This document shows, piece by piece, positions 22,702 through 34,500 of a stretch of 64,000 bases of DNA. Made by a program: the position numbers and the translations under genes. A model generated the notes under the pieces. The model worked only from the letters and a program-made list of their open reading frames with translations. It did no database searches and had not been told where the DNA came from. Source of the stretch: Coix lacryma-jobi var. lacryma-jobi. Taxonomy: Eukaryota; Streptophyta; Magnoliopsida; Poales; Poaceae. Each line of letters starts with the position of its first letter. The first letter of the stretch is position 1. The stretch spans positions 112,432,680-112,496,679 of the forward strand of contig CM019831.1 in NCBI GenBank assembly GCA_009763385.1, in the 5' to 3' direction.

Positions 22702-23614
22702 GGGGCGTTTAGAAGAGTTATGTTTTCTGATTCTACAACTATGTTCCTTTATTCTCTGGTGAAGTGATTTTGTGGTCGAAAGTGATTTTTTTTATTCTTT
22801 AGCATAAACTCTTAAAATTGGAATGAAGAATCAGTTCACAGAATCATGATAAGCTACTTTGTTGAGCTCTTAGTCTCTTAGTTTATTTTAGAAAAATCAT
22901 TTCACAGAATCAGTAAAGAATCACTTCTCACTTAAAAACATGTTTAGAGACTGATTTTTCCTAAAACCCGCTTCGCGAAGCGCTCCGAAACAATCCCTTG
23001 GTATGGCTCCTCCAAGAGCCGGAGCCTCCTTAGCCACGGCTTGTCTGGATTAAAGAATTTCCAAAGGAGACGTAGAAGAATTCATTCATGCATAAGCAAG
23101 GAATTGCAACTTCCGTTCCTAAGGAATGAGTGAATGACTATCTTGCATGAGCAAACACATAGGGGAAAAGGCATCCGATCGGTTCTCATGGTTTTTCTTC
23201 CTTTAGGAAGACCGATGCAACATTTCACTCTCCGTCGTTGACTTCGTGCGAATGAAGAGAGAGAAGAGTAGGGCTAGATACCGAAGAGTTGAAAAATTTG
23301 TTACCGTAGTACTTTCGTTTTTATTTAATAAATATTGTTCAATTATATACTAACTAGACTTAAAAGATTTGTCTCGTGATTTATAACTAATCTGTGCAAT
23401 TAGTTATTTATTTTACCAATATTTAGTGCTCCATTCATACGTCATGCGTCCAAATATTGATGTGATGGAGAAAGAGTGAAAAAAGTTAGAAGTTAGAAGC
23501 AATCTAAACCAAGCCAGTGAAGAGTGAAGTTTATTTTGCGATTCTTTTGTTATGAACTTCTGTATTTCAAACACCTCTTCTTTGGTCAGTCTCAATATAT
23601 AGTTTCATCTTTCG
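22702..23614. other. Intergenic DNA, possible old MITE at the left
   Basis: 22702-23000 starts GGGGGCGTTTAGAAG and ends near GCTCCGAAACAATCCC, with weakly inverted ends; a hAT-like MITE is possible. The remainder shows no coding or repeat signal. One AT-rich open frame at 23413-23595 has no support. Confidence 0.35.
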
Positions 23615-23619
23615 GTTTC

Positions 23620-26600
23620 TGAAATGACCTGATTTTCCACGAAGGGAAAATCCACAGAGTCAAGTGTAATAAAACTCTTTCGAGTCAAATTACCCGATAA
23701 TCCAGTCAAATATCAATAATCCATACTTCGAATAAAAGCGTACTTAATACGATAATACATTTATTACATCGCCAACAGGCGAAAATTTAGATAAACAACA
23801 TCCGGAACAGCTTGAAGTAGACGAAGAAGCGCGATCGAACTCCAACTTGAGCGTAGAAGCGAAAACCCCCTATTCCTCGAACTCCTCGGAGTGGTACTCC
23901 TCCTCGGAACCTGAAACCTCAATTTTCAGTACGATTTGTACTGGCCACACTTTCCCATCCTATGTGATTTATATGTGGTAGTGGATGCAACAGGTAAATG
24001 AAATTCAGACCTAGCAGGCTGGGTTTTCTTATGCATAACAGTATAATAATTATGTATGTTTATCATGTTTCACCATTTTAATTTATCACCGTATCCATCA
24101 CCAATTCACCATTCCCTCACACACACATACTCTCGCTCAGTCGACAGAGGCCAGCTCCCTCCCAGCCTTTGTCTCAACGGCCCGCAGTCTCACCTGACTC
24201 ACGGCCGGCACACTCTTACCAGAGGGAGAAAAGAGAAGCTCTCACTAGTCGGAAACAGGTCAGGGAAAAAGGTCCGCGGCCAACGAATTGGCCAACGTAT
24301 CGATCGATCAACCATACACTCTGCAGAGGTTCTACAATATCCACAAGATCGCCATCATCAGCACCCCGGATGTGCCTAGGCGGATACCGGCCGCTTGCCA
24401 GCCTAGAGTAATGCCACCCTACCACTCAGCCCTGGATTCACCTCAAGTATGTCTGGGTGGCTAAGTCTGTGAAGTCACGATCCCTCTCCCGAAGGGGGAG
24501 CCGTGATCGTCTCGGAAGGGTGTGGGACTCTGATACCCGTACCTTCCTCGCACTCTCTCGCCTAGCAGTAATGACATTACCCTACCAGGTAGTCCGACCG
24601 TCCCCGTCCATAAGGAGCGAGTGGCTTGTAAAGGTATTTCCCCGTGGTCCAGATCCCGCACCAATCTAGGGTGACTAAGCCGGAATGTCTTCTCAAAGGT
24701 TTTCATTATATGTGCCACCACAGCACGCTCCTGATCTGGGCTCCACCAGCGGCTCACACCCAGATCCACCTCATGTCACCATTTAACCCGCCACAGGTTT
24801 CACACCACAGGGGCATCCAGATATGCCCTACGGCAAGACTCGCACCAGGCTCGTCATATATTCCGGCTTGGTCGACACAACCCTCACCACCATACTCACC
24901 CAAAACACACGCAGCACACTCCCCGATATACACCGTATAGCATTATGCACCGGTTTTCACCGTAGCACAAATAAATATAATCAAGATAGTATTTACAGCG
25001 CGTGTGTCTATCCTATCAGCTGGGTAGCAAGGGATAGGTTGCGTCAAGGTATGGGCTTACAAGCAAATCTATCATGCAAGTCCTATACTGAGCATCATTA
25101 AATTAGAAATGTAGTTTAGCATGCGTAATGGGATCTACGAGGTTGGATGGGCTGTGGCACCTTGAGATTGATCGTTGCCTTGTTCCTCCTCGTAGTCGTG
25201 ATCCTCGTTGTCAGGCGTCCCTTCCGGCTCTGAAAACGTACGAAAACGGTCGCATTAGCGACATCTATAGAATAGCACAAAGAACGAATGAAAATTCAAA
25301 AGATCCAAATGCACTCAAGCATGGTACCATTAGGTAGATCTCGATTTTAGATGAATTTAGCAACTTGAACCACTATTTTTGGAGTCTGTATGAATTAGTT
25401 ATGAATTTCCGAAGTTTATTCTATTTTCTGAAAATAACAAAAGACAGGTTAAACAGGGTGACGACACGTGTCGCTCTGTGACTGGTTAGTTCGGAGTTAG
25501 TGAATGACAGGTGGGTCCGCGGTCAGCGTTGACTTGGTCAACGGGTGTTGATGTCAGCATGACGTCAGCATTACGTCAACTCGGACGCTTCTGTTCGCGT
25601 CCCTCGAGTGAGCCGAGGCCTCCCTCGGACGGTGATGTCGAGGGCGCTACCCTCGAGCCTTGGGCGAGTCGGTGTTTTGCCCCGGGGCCTCCCTCAGCCT
25701 CGAGCCTCGGCGAATCGGTGTTTTGCACCGAGGCCTCCTTCAACCTCGAGCCTCGGGCGAATCGGTGTTTTGCACCGAGGTCTCTTCAACCTCGAGCCTC
25801 GGGCGAATCGGTGTTTTGCGCCGAGGCCTCCTTCAACCTCGAGCCTCGGGCGAATCGGTGTTTTGCCCCGAGGCCTCCTTCAACCTCGAGCCTCGGGCGA
25901 ATCGGTGTTTTGCACCGAGGCCTCCTTCAACCTCGAGCCTCGGGCGAATCGGTGTTTTCTCCCCTTTCTCCTCTGTTTTGTTACGGCGGCGCTCCGCCAA
26001 CGGCGCGCTTGCGCCGGTGCTCAACTTCGCCTCCCCGGACTCGATTCTGTGCTTCAGCGTGCTCGTGCTTCTACGGCGGATCGATCCAAGCCACCAATTC
26101 CGTGATCTGGTGATCCTAGCGGCCAGCGTGGGTGACTCGGCGGCGGAGCCGCGGCGGTGTTATGCCGTTTGGCTAGCTCCGCTCCTCCCCATCCAAATTC
26201 AATCATACGGTCTCCTTCCCATCTCCTCTACTGCCTCTAGATCATGCTGCTGCCATCAGTAATCCCGGCAGCAACTCCACGCGTATGATCTCGCACGGCG
26301 GCACACAGCGGCGCGACCATGCGACATCGGAACGAGCTCATTATCGGTCACCAGTTAATTCTACGGCGCGCACGGTGTTCTCCATCACTCGGTGATGCTA
26401 TGCGGCCAGTTAGTTTCCCAGCTCGAGGCCCGTGGCAACTGGAGCACAGGTTCGCCACGGCATGCCCAGCCGCGACGTCGCGCATGGTCATGACGTCTCA
26501 CCCTCTCGGCTAGAATGCTCCCCGGTCTATGGCTTCAACTAGAGTGTGCACGGGATTCTACTTCGAGTGGTGATCACCATCGGCTATCCAGCAGCGTCTC

Positions 26601-27945
26601 TTGTGGGCTATAGCGTTTGGGTCAACGTTTCGCCGCGGCGCGTCAGTTCGCGGCGACGTGCATGCGTTTCATCGCCGTGAGCTCAGTCTTCCTACCTAGT
26701 TCGGAGTGCGGTTCATGAGGCATCAACGTGTGCGCGGTGGTGTGGGTTCGCTCCGAGCCGGTAGAGGCTCTGGCCTGCGCGCTCCGGTACGGGCGCCATG
26801 GCCGATGCAGAGGACGAAGATGGCGGAGGCGGCATGAGGCTTACCGTGGTGGCGGTGAAGATAGGATAGCGGTGCAGGGCGATTCGAGGCCGTGTAGCTC
26901 CGGTTGCAGTGTCGTGCAGCTCCTGCTTCACCCCGTGCTCCGCTTGCGGTCCTCTTCCTCGGCGCCGACGAATTCCGCGGCGGCGCCCGATCCTCCACGG
27001 CTCCGCTCCTTCGCTACTCTCTTCTCTCGGCTGTGTGGTGTGGTGAGTGCGCCACGGTGTGGCGACGCTTGCTGGGAACCTAGGGGTTCCGGTGAGGGCT
27101 CTGCTTTTATGGGCGCAGGGTGCCCGTCGCGGTGGATGGCGGATCGGCCACGCAGCTCGATCCGAGGGTCGCGAGGCACTCCGATTCCACACGCCTCCAA
27201 TTCAATCGCAGGGGGCAAGATTCCCTAGTTTGTTAGGGGTTGTTAGCCGCGGTCGGCCGAGGTGGCACGGTGGGGGCCGCCGCTGTTGCCGTGCTCTGTC
27301 TTCCGGCTTGCGCAAGAAGAAGAACAGAGATGGTTCTCGCTGACGCGTGGGGTCGGGTTGTTGGGGTCTCGGCGCGGAGGCGAGCGGTCGCACGCGATGG
27401 CAGGGCCGCTCCGCGCGCGGTTGGGCTATCCGCGAGACCGTGCAAGCGCGCGCGTTTGGACCGGCCGCGTGGGCCGAGTGTGTGCGCAAGTTGAGCCGCG
27501 CGGGTGCGTGTGGTGCCGGGCCGAAATGGCCGCGCAGGTGGATTCACTCCGGGCGGTTAGCTGGGCTGCGCGAAAGGTTTCGGCCCAGTCAGTCTGTTTA
27601 CCTTTTCTCTATTTCACTTCCTAATTAGCTTAATGTTAATGTTAATCCTTATTCCAAATATTGATCTTAAGTTATGGGTTTGTCACGTAACATGCTTTGC
27701 AAAGTTTATGTATATGTATTGATGCATTTCACACAAGAAATCCAAGAAGAGCCAAATCACATATGCTTATTAATAGGTTATTTAGTTACACACTATGCAC
27801 CTTACCTAATGGTCAAGTATGAATGTTAATGCATATGCTTAGAGATTGACGCACAAGTAAGTTGTCTCACTCATCATGCAAGGTAAAAGGAAAAGAAAAA
27901 TTTTGTGGTTGGGATTTTTGGGGTAAAAATTTGTGGGTTATTACA
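23620..27945 (-). mobile_element. Solo LTR, 4.3 kb, Ty3/gypsy Tekay/Del-like
   Basis: On the minus strand it starts TGTAATAACCC (27945) and ends GGTCATTTCA (23620). It is flanked by GTTTC at 23615-23619 and GTTTC at 27946-27950, a perfect 5-bp target duplication. No internal coding region, primer-binding site or second LTR lies between, so this is the product of LTR-LTR recombination. Start sequence and general layout (GC-rich part with tandem repeats, then AT-rich end) resemble the LTR of the chromovirus at 47530. Open frames inside (25511-26113, 26728-27628) come from GC-rich repeats and are not genes. Confidence 0.85.
25651..25970. repeat. 47-bp tandem repeat in the solo LTR
   Basis: About 6.7 copies of a unit starting CCTCGAGCCTCGGGCGAATC. 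Copies differ by single bases or 1-2 bp gaps. Because 47 is not a multiple of three, every frame reads through it and gives long false ORFs. Confidence 0.95.
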
Positions 27946-28124
27946 GTTTCCACGATAATAAAATCATAGATGAAATAAACACCTCTCTCGGTGTACAGTT
28001 TAATATATAGTTTTATATGCCTTTGTGGTCACGTGATCTTTCTTTCTCTTTTTTTTTTCTCTGTCGTGTCGTGCGTGTTGCAAGAGATGAAATACAATGA
28101 AGCTTTCAGTAAAAACTTTACTAA

Positions 28125-28292
28125 GGGGGTGTTTGGTTCCCACCCCCTAGAGTTTAGCCACTAAAGTTTAGTCACTTTTAGTCACTAAAGTTCCAAACAC
28201 CCCCACTAAAAGTCACTTTTAACACTACAACTCTAGTTACCTCCACTAAACTTTAGTGGCTAAACTCTAGGAGGGCGGGAACCAAACACCCC
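28125..28292. mobile_element. Tourist-like MITE upstream of POLD1
   Basis: 168 bp, ends GGGGGTGTTTGGTTCC and GGAACCAAACACCCC, flanked by TAA on both sides (28122-28124 and 28293-28295). The interior is palindromic (ACTAAAGTTTAGTC). It ends about 250 bp before the POLD1 start codon. Confidence 0.85.
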
Positions 28293-28495
28293 TAAGATTT
28301 CACCGTTTTATAAAACAACGCTCAAACGTTTCGCTCCTTCCCATTTATGAAAAAAAAAAGAAAAAAACTGATGTAACACCACCAATTTCATTTTTTTGGT
28401 TCCTCTGTTTCCAATTCTCCAAACAGGCCAAAGGCCTAAACCCTACCTGCCCACTATCTAGCAACGGCGGGAACCCCAATTTCAGTCCCCGCACT

Positions 28496-28533
28496 TCCCG
28501 CCTCCCCCTCCCCCTCCCCCTCCCGTCCTCAAT
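28496..28533 (+). promoter_or_regulatory. Pyrimidine tract in the POLD1 5' leader
   Basis: A run of CCTCCCC units ends just before the start codon. Such CT-rich tracts are common near plant transcription starts and leaders. No clear TATA box is seen upstream, which fits a housekeeping gene. Confidence 0.45.
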
Positions 28534-28539
28534 CCGGCG

Positions 28540-31500
28540 ATGAGCTCAGGCGGGCGCGGCGGCAAGCGGCGGGGTCCCCCGCCCCTCGCCCCCTCCGGGG
28601 CGGCGGCGAAGAGAGCCAACCCCAGCCCCGGCACGCCTCAGCTGCCTCCTCCCTCGGCGGCGGCGGCTGCGGCGGAGGAGGACATGATGGACGAGGACGT
28701 GTTCCTGGATGAGTCCATCCTGGCGGAGGACGAGGCGGCGCTGCTGATGCTCCAGCGCGACGAGGCCCTCGCGTCCCGCCTCGCGCGGTGGAAGCGCCCC
28801 GCACTCCCCGCCGACCTCGCCGCCGGGTGCTCTCGCGCCGTCGGTACGACCCGGCCTCTCTTTTCTCCCCGGTGCTCACCCTCTTGATTCGGGTCTTAAT
28901 GGATTCAGTGTCCCGAGATGGGTTGGTCTGACAGATTGCGTGGGGAGTGTGTTGGGGGTTTGGATTCAGTACTGCTTTGGCGGATTCAGAATGATTTGCT
29001 GTCAACCAACTGCCATTTGAATAGGGTTCTCATTTTTGACAATGCTGTGAGTCAAGTTGCCTTGATGCGCTGGAGCTCGGCAAATTTTTTTTTGCATATA
29101 TGTGGTTTCTTTTGGGATTTGTAGTGTTCAGTAACTTTGGACCATGGTGCTTTGGTGCGACTTTGGGCAAAAAATGATGAACTATTCTTTTGGACTAATA
29201 TGTGTGTTTGAATATCAGCTATTCAGCTTGATCAGTAAAGTTTATTCTTTGCCGTTTTTGTATCCCTAGTTTGGGACAAGAAGAAAGGCACCTTTCAGTC
29301 TCTGATGCATTTTAAAACTGTGACTGTTTTTCTAATTATGATTGATGAAACTTGCTACAATCGATGAATCAAGGGTTAACAGTTTTAAAGATAGTACAAC
29401 TTCTGCCATCCTATTTCCTAGAAGTATCTCATATACCTCTAATTTTCGTCCTGTACAATTTCACAGTCCTAGCTCAAAATTCTAATTGTATCACCTGCCA
29501 ATCTGAGATGGATATTATAGTCAATCATGATAGAGAAGATCATAAAATCACTTAGCAGTTTTCCAAATGTTGGTACTTCTGAATTAATTTAGAATTAATT
29601 TATGAAGTTAACCTATTTTCTATCAAAAACCTACGTTTATATTTATATATGTTTATACACTTATGAGTTATTGAGCCTTAAAAGTTTAAACTCAGGACAT
29701 GCTTAACAGTCCTCTTGTACATGCTCAATGCTCATTCAAATTCAATGTTTCTTCATACTTAAATAGACAGTCACCAAACATTGTTTTAATTTGAACTTGT
29801 ATGAACATATATTCAGGATATTTGGCTTCGTCTTACATTTTCTACTCTTTTGTCTGTGTTGGATATTCTAGCTTTTCAGCAGTTGGAAATAGATTATGTT
29901 ATTGGTGAGAGCCACAAAGAATTGCTCCCCAACACATCTGGTTCAGCAGCCATACTCAGGATTTTTGGCGTTACCAGAGAAGGTAATATGTTGAGTACTC
30001 TATTATCTTTCAGTAAAGAATTATCATTGTCATATGGCTTTTGCTGACCTCTGATGCTACCCCTGTAACATTTGTAGGTCACAGCATATGCTGTCAGGTG
30101 CATGGATTTGAGCCATATTTCTATATTGGCTGTCCTTCAGGGATGGGTCCTGATGATATATCACGCTTTCACCAAACACTAGAGGTTTGTACTTACACTC
30201 ATACCTTAAACTGAGGTTCTATGGAAACAGAGTGCTTTGGCATTACGTGGTTTCCTTATGGTTTCTTCAAACCATTCTACAGGGGAGGATGAAGGAATCA
30301 AATAGAAGCAGCAATGTTCCAAGGTTCGTGAAGAGAGTTGAGCTTGTGCAGAAGCAGACAATTATGCATTACCAAACACAGCAATCTCAGCCTTTCCTCA
30401 AGATAGTAGTCGCTTTGCCTACCATGGTTGCTAGCTGTCGTGGTTAGTGGTACTCTTAAGGCACAATACATCTATTATTGCTAAGTCTTGTAGATTGACC
30501 TCACTATCTTTTCTTTATTTACTGGATGACCTATGGAGCATTTTTTTTTGTTCCATGTCAATGTATTATCATGTAATTTTATGATATTTACTTTATTCCT
30601 CTGATCATTCAAGATACTAGTCACTTTTTTTCTTCTCTTTGCTGGCTTAAATGGCATATGTTTGCACATTGTAGGTATCCTGGAAAGGGGCATAACGATT
30701 GAAGGCCTTGGTTCGAAGAGTTTCCTGACATATGAAAGCAACATTCTTTTTGCCCTTCGTTTCATGATTGATTGTAATATTGTTGGTGGCAACTGGATTG
30801 AACTTCCTTCTGGGAAATACAGGAGAGCAGCCCGTGTCATGTCCTACTGTCAGCTAGAGCTTGATTGCCTGTATCCTTCTATACTTAATTGAATGCTTCA
30901 CCTATTTTCTAAACTGTGGTGTTGTTCAGTTATGTCTATTCTTAAAACGACTAACAGATACTCAGATCTGGTAAGCCATGCTGCTGAAGGAGAATATTCT
31001 AAGATGGCCCCGTTTCGCATATTAAGTTTTGATATTGAATGTGCTGGTCGCAAAGGTCATTTCCCAGAACCAACTCATGATCCTGTTATTCAGGTTGAGT
31101 TCACTATTCATGTATCTGATGCCCCCTCCATTTCAAATTATAAGTCGCTTTGACCTTTTCATTTTACTATGTATCTAGACATACATTATATCTAGATACA
31201 TAGCAAAATGGATGTACCAAAAAAGTCAAAACGACTTATATTTTGGAACGGATGGAGTACTTGGTACCATTTAGTTTCAATACAGGTCTTTATGTTTACA
31301 ATTTATTGACTTACTCCTTTGAATTTAAATAGATAGCTAACTTGGTTACACATCAAGGAGAAGGCCAACCTTTTGTACGGAATGTCATGACTCTTAAATC
31401 ATGCTCTCCCATTGTGGGAGTTGATGTTATGTCATTTGATACAGAGAGAGATATTCTACTTGCATGGAGGGTATGTGCTGCTGTCTTTGGAGTTGTCAAA

Positions 31501-34500
31501 TTCAGTTGAACCATATGTATGGTTGTATATTACCTTTATCTTTTTTGAAAAACGAATTTATAGTGCCTTTATCCATGGTATTTTCTTCATTTTCCCAGTA
31601 TTGGTTTCATTCTCTTTGCCTTTGTATCTACATTTTGTATTTGTTCCTTTTTACTTATGCGGCTAACATTTTTTTTTGCTAAAACTAAATTTTATTATTC
31701 CTCAAAAAGGAAAAAAAAGTTAAAACAAACACGCTTATTCCTCAAAAGGAGAGAAGTTAAATACAGTTTCTTATTGTAGACAAAGGACTTGACCGAAAAA
31801 TAATCTAATTCTTATTTGGAAAAATAATTTGCAGGATTTCATACGTGAAGTGGATCCTGATATCATAATTGGATACAATATCTGCAAATTTGACATGCCA
31901 TATCTTATTGAGGTACAATAACGTGTGTAGAGTATTCAGATTCTTTTAGGCAAATTTGATAATCAGCCATATTTAGTACAATTTGGTTACACACATTTGC
32001 AGAGGGCTGAGGTTCTCAAGATAGCAGAGTTTCCAATACTTGGCCGAATCAGAAATAGTCGTGTTCGTGTCCGTGATACGACCTTTTCCTCGAGGTCACT
32101 TCTTGTACCTCTCTCCATGCATTGAATATTTTTTACTTTGCCTTTATCATCCAATTGTCTTATAATCAATAAAATATTTGTTACATATTTTTTAGTCCCT
32201 TTATAGTCACATATTTATGTTGCAGATCATTGAAGCACTGTGTTGCTTAGTTTTGTTGTCTGCTTGCATGCACATCTCATGTTTTTGTTTTTCAATTTTT
32301 CTGATTCTGAATTAGCTGGCATACAAATCTTGCTCATTTGTCTTAAGGAGAAAAATTTCTTATTTTTTAGGTGTCATGATACCCTATGATGAGCTGTAGC
32401 ATGTTCATATTTCATACATTTCATTCACAGTTTCTATGGTTAAGTCGTATTTTCTGCATCATGATTATCCACTGTATTTGTGTCCTTCAGCACAAACATG
32501 GTTGAAATTTGTGATCCATAGAGAGCCTTTTTTTTTCTCGAATATGCAGGAGAGCTGTGTATCATTGCATTAAGAGAGAGAAAAATGGCCCCGTACAAAT
32601 CACCACCACCTCACTATGAGCCAAGCCGTGAGGGGTTGTAAACAAAACAAAGTTATGTAACTAAAGGAAGAACACCTAGGGGTGAGACTAGACCTGACAT
32701 GCCCCACTCGACTAGACTAACCTAGTCCATCAACTTGACCTAAATCAAGTGCATGCAATCCATGGGCTCCTGCGAGGCATCATAGCTGACGCTCCTTGTT
32801 CAAAGCATGAAAGGCAGCTGCCATGCTTGGTCTTGTGTTGTAAAAAACACAAGAGATCCTATGCTTCCATAACACGCAGGCAGTTAGGACGATGACTGTA
32901 TTTGTGCCTTTCTTTTTCTCCTTCGGTACTAGCTTGATTATCTTGTGCCACCAATCTGCAAAGGACCTTTCCCTTCTCCTTGCTATGGCTGCTTGCAGGC
33001 CCAGGGGTGATAAGATTTTGAACCATAATTCCCGTGCAAACACACACAAAGTGATAGACAGCTTTAGGCTCCCCTGGATCTACATGATGTCTAGGTTTTC
33101 ACAATCCTCAGTTCCCAACTCTTTACAGTTTGTGTCGCAATTCTTTCCATTCGTTGTCACTTATTAAATGTCAATGCTTTGTACTTTCTTGACTTGCAAG
33201 TTGCAACTGGAAAAAAGTCATGATGTAAAAATAGAAATGAAAATGAAAGATTTATCAAGTTTTTTTTCCACGTAAAAAAATAATAATGATGAGGTCGTTG
33301 TGCTTATCCAGACAATATGGTGTGCGTGAAAGTAAGGATGTTACTATTGAAGGAAGAGTGCAATTTGATCTCCTGCAGGTTGTGATCTACTTTTGCTTGA
33401 CAGTTGACAATTCAATCAATGTTTGTGTTTCCATGAGATTGTTTCATATGTTTCTTTATCTTCACCACCTGGATATGATGCAGGCTATGCAACGGGATTA
33501 CAAGCTGAGTTCTTATTCATTGAACTCTGTGTCGGCACACTTCCTTGGGGAGCAAGTAAGTTCAAACATTTCAAGTGCTCTATGTTGCTGTCATTCATTG
33601 TACTCAATCATTTTGATGCCTTTCCGTTTGAACTATTTTTGTGTTTGATCAGTGTTAGTTTTGGTTTGGGATGAAAGGCTTTGCTGTGGTTCTTATTGTT
33701 TCTATTGGTGACTATATTTCTGATTGCATGGCATGTCTTCAGTCTTCTAGAAAATTGATGTTCTTTTCCAAAATTACCTATGTAGATGGATTTATCTGTA
33801 TCCATATAATTTTTTGCTACTATTTTACTAACAATGATTGATTCTAATATTCTTTCCTTCTTTTGAGAACCCTTTCCTTTTCTTTCCTAATTATTGAATT
33901 TTTGAGCAGAAAGAAGATGTTCATCATTCAATTATATCTGATCTTCAAAATGGAAACTCAGAGACACGAAGGCGGCTGGCAGTTTATTGCTTAAAGGTCA
34001 ACTAAATATACCCTTTTGTTTTAATTGTTACTGAACTGGTGATGTTTTACAGAGTATGCTGGTAAGGTGTGGCCACTTTGTTATTATTGCTGATGGAACT
34101 TTTAAGTGGCACCCCAGAAGCATTTGGACCAATTTGTCCAAATAAATAAATACTTACATATTGCTCTGCACGTCACTTTTAACATTAACATGTACAATGT
34201 TAATGTTTGAGCACCAATTTTGCATTTTGGAAATTTCTCAGTAACACTAGGACTCTGGAAAATAGTTACAGTATATTTGTGTGTTCTCTTTTCAATTTCC
34301 TACTGACCAGTAGATCTGCCAGTAGATAGTTACAAGCTAACATGAAACAGTACTATTATTGATTTCACTGTATCAGCTGATTTCTCTCCTACGTGTTCGA
34401 GAAAAATGTGTAACTGATTTATAGCATTTTTCTTGGAGCCTACATCTAGCCAGTTTTGATTTTTTGCCTTTGTAAAAACAGGATGCTTATCTTCCTCAAA

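Noticed and set aside
25511..26262. Overlapping ORFs of up to 200 residues in all three plus frames
   Set aside because: They translate a 47-bp tandem repeat within the solo LTR; the repeat length, not coding, keeps all frames open.
26713..27628. Many ORFs on both strands
   Set aside because: GC-rich LTR sequence with low-complexity Arg/Ala/Pro products and no domain.
28529..29005. 158-residue minus-strand ORF
   Set aside because: Shadow of GC-rich POLD1 exon 1.
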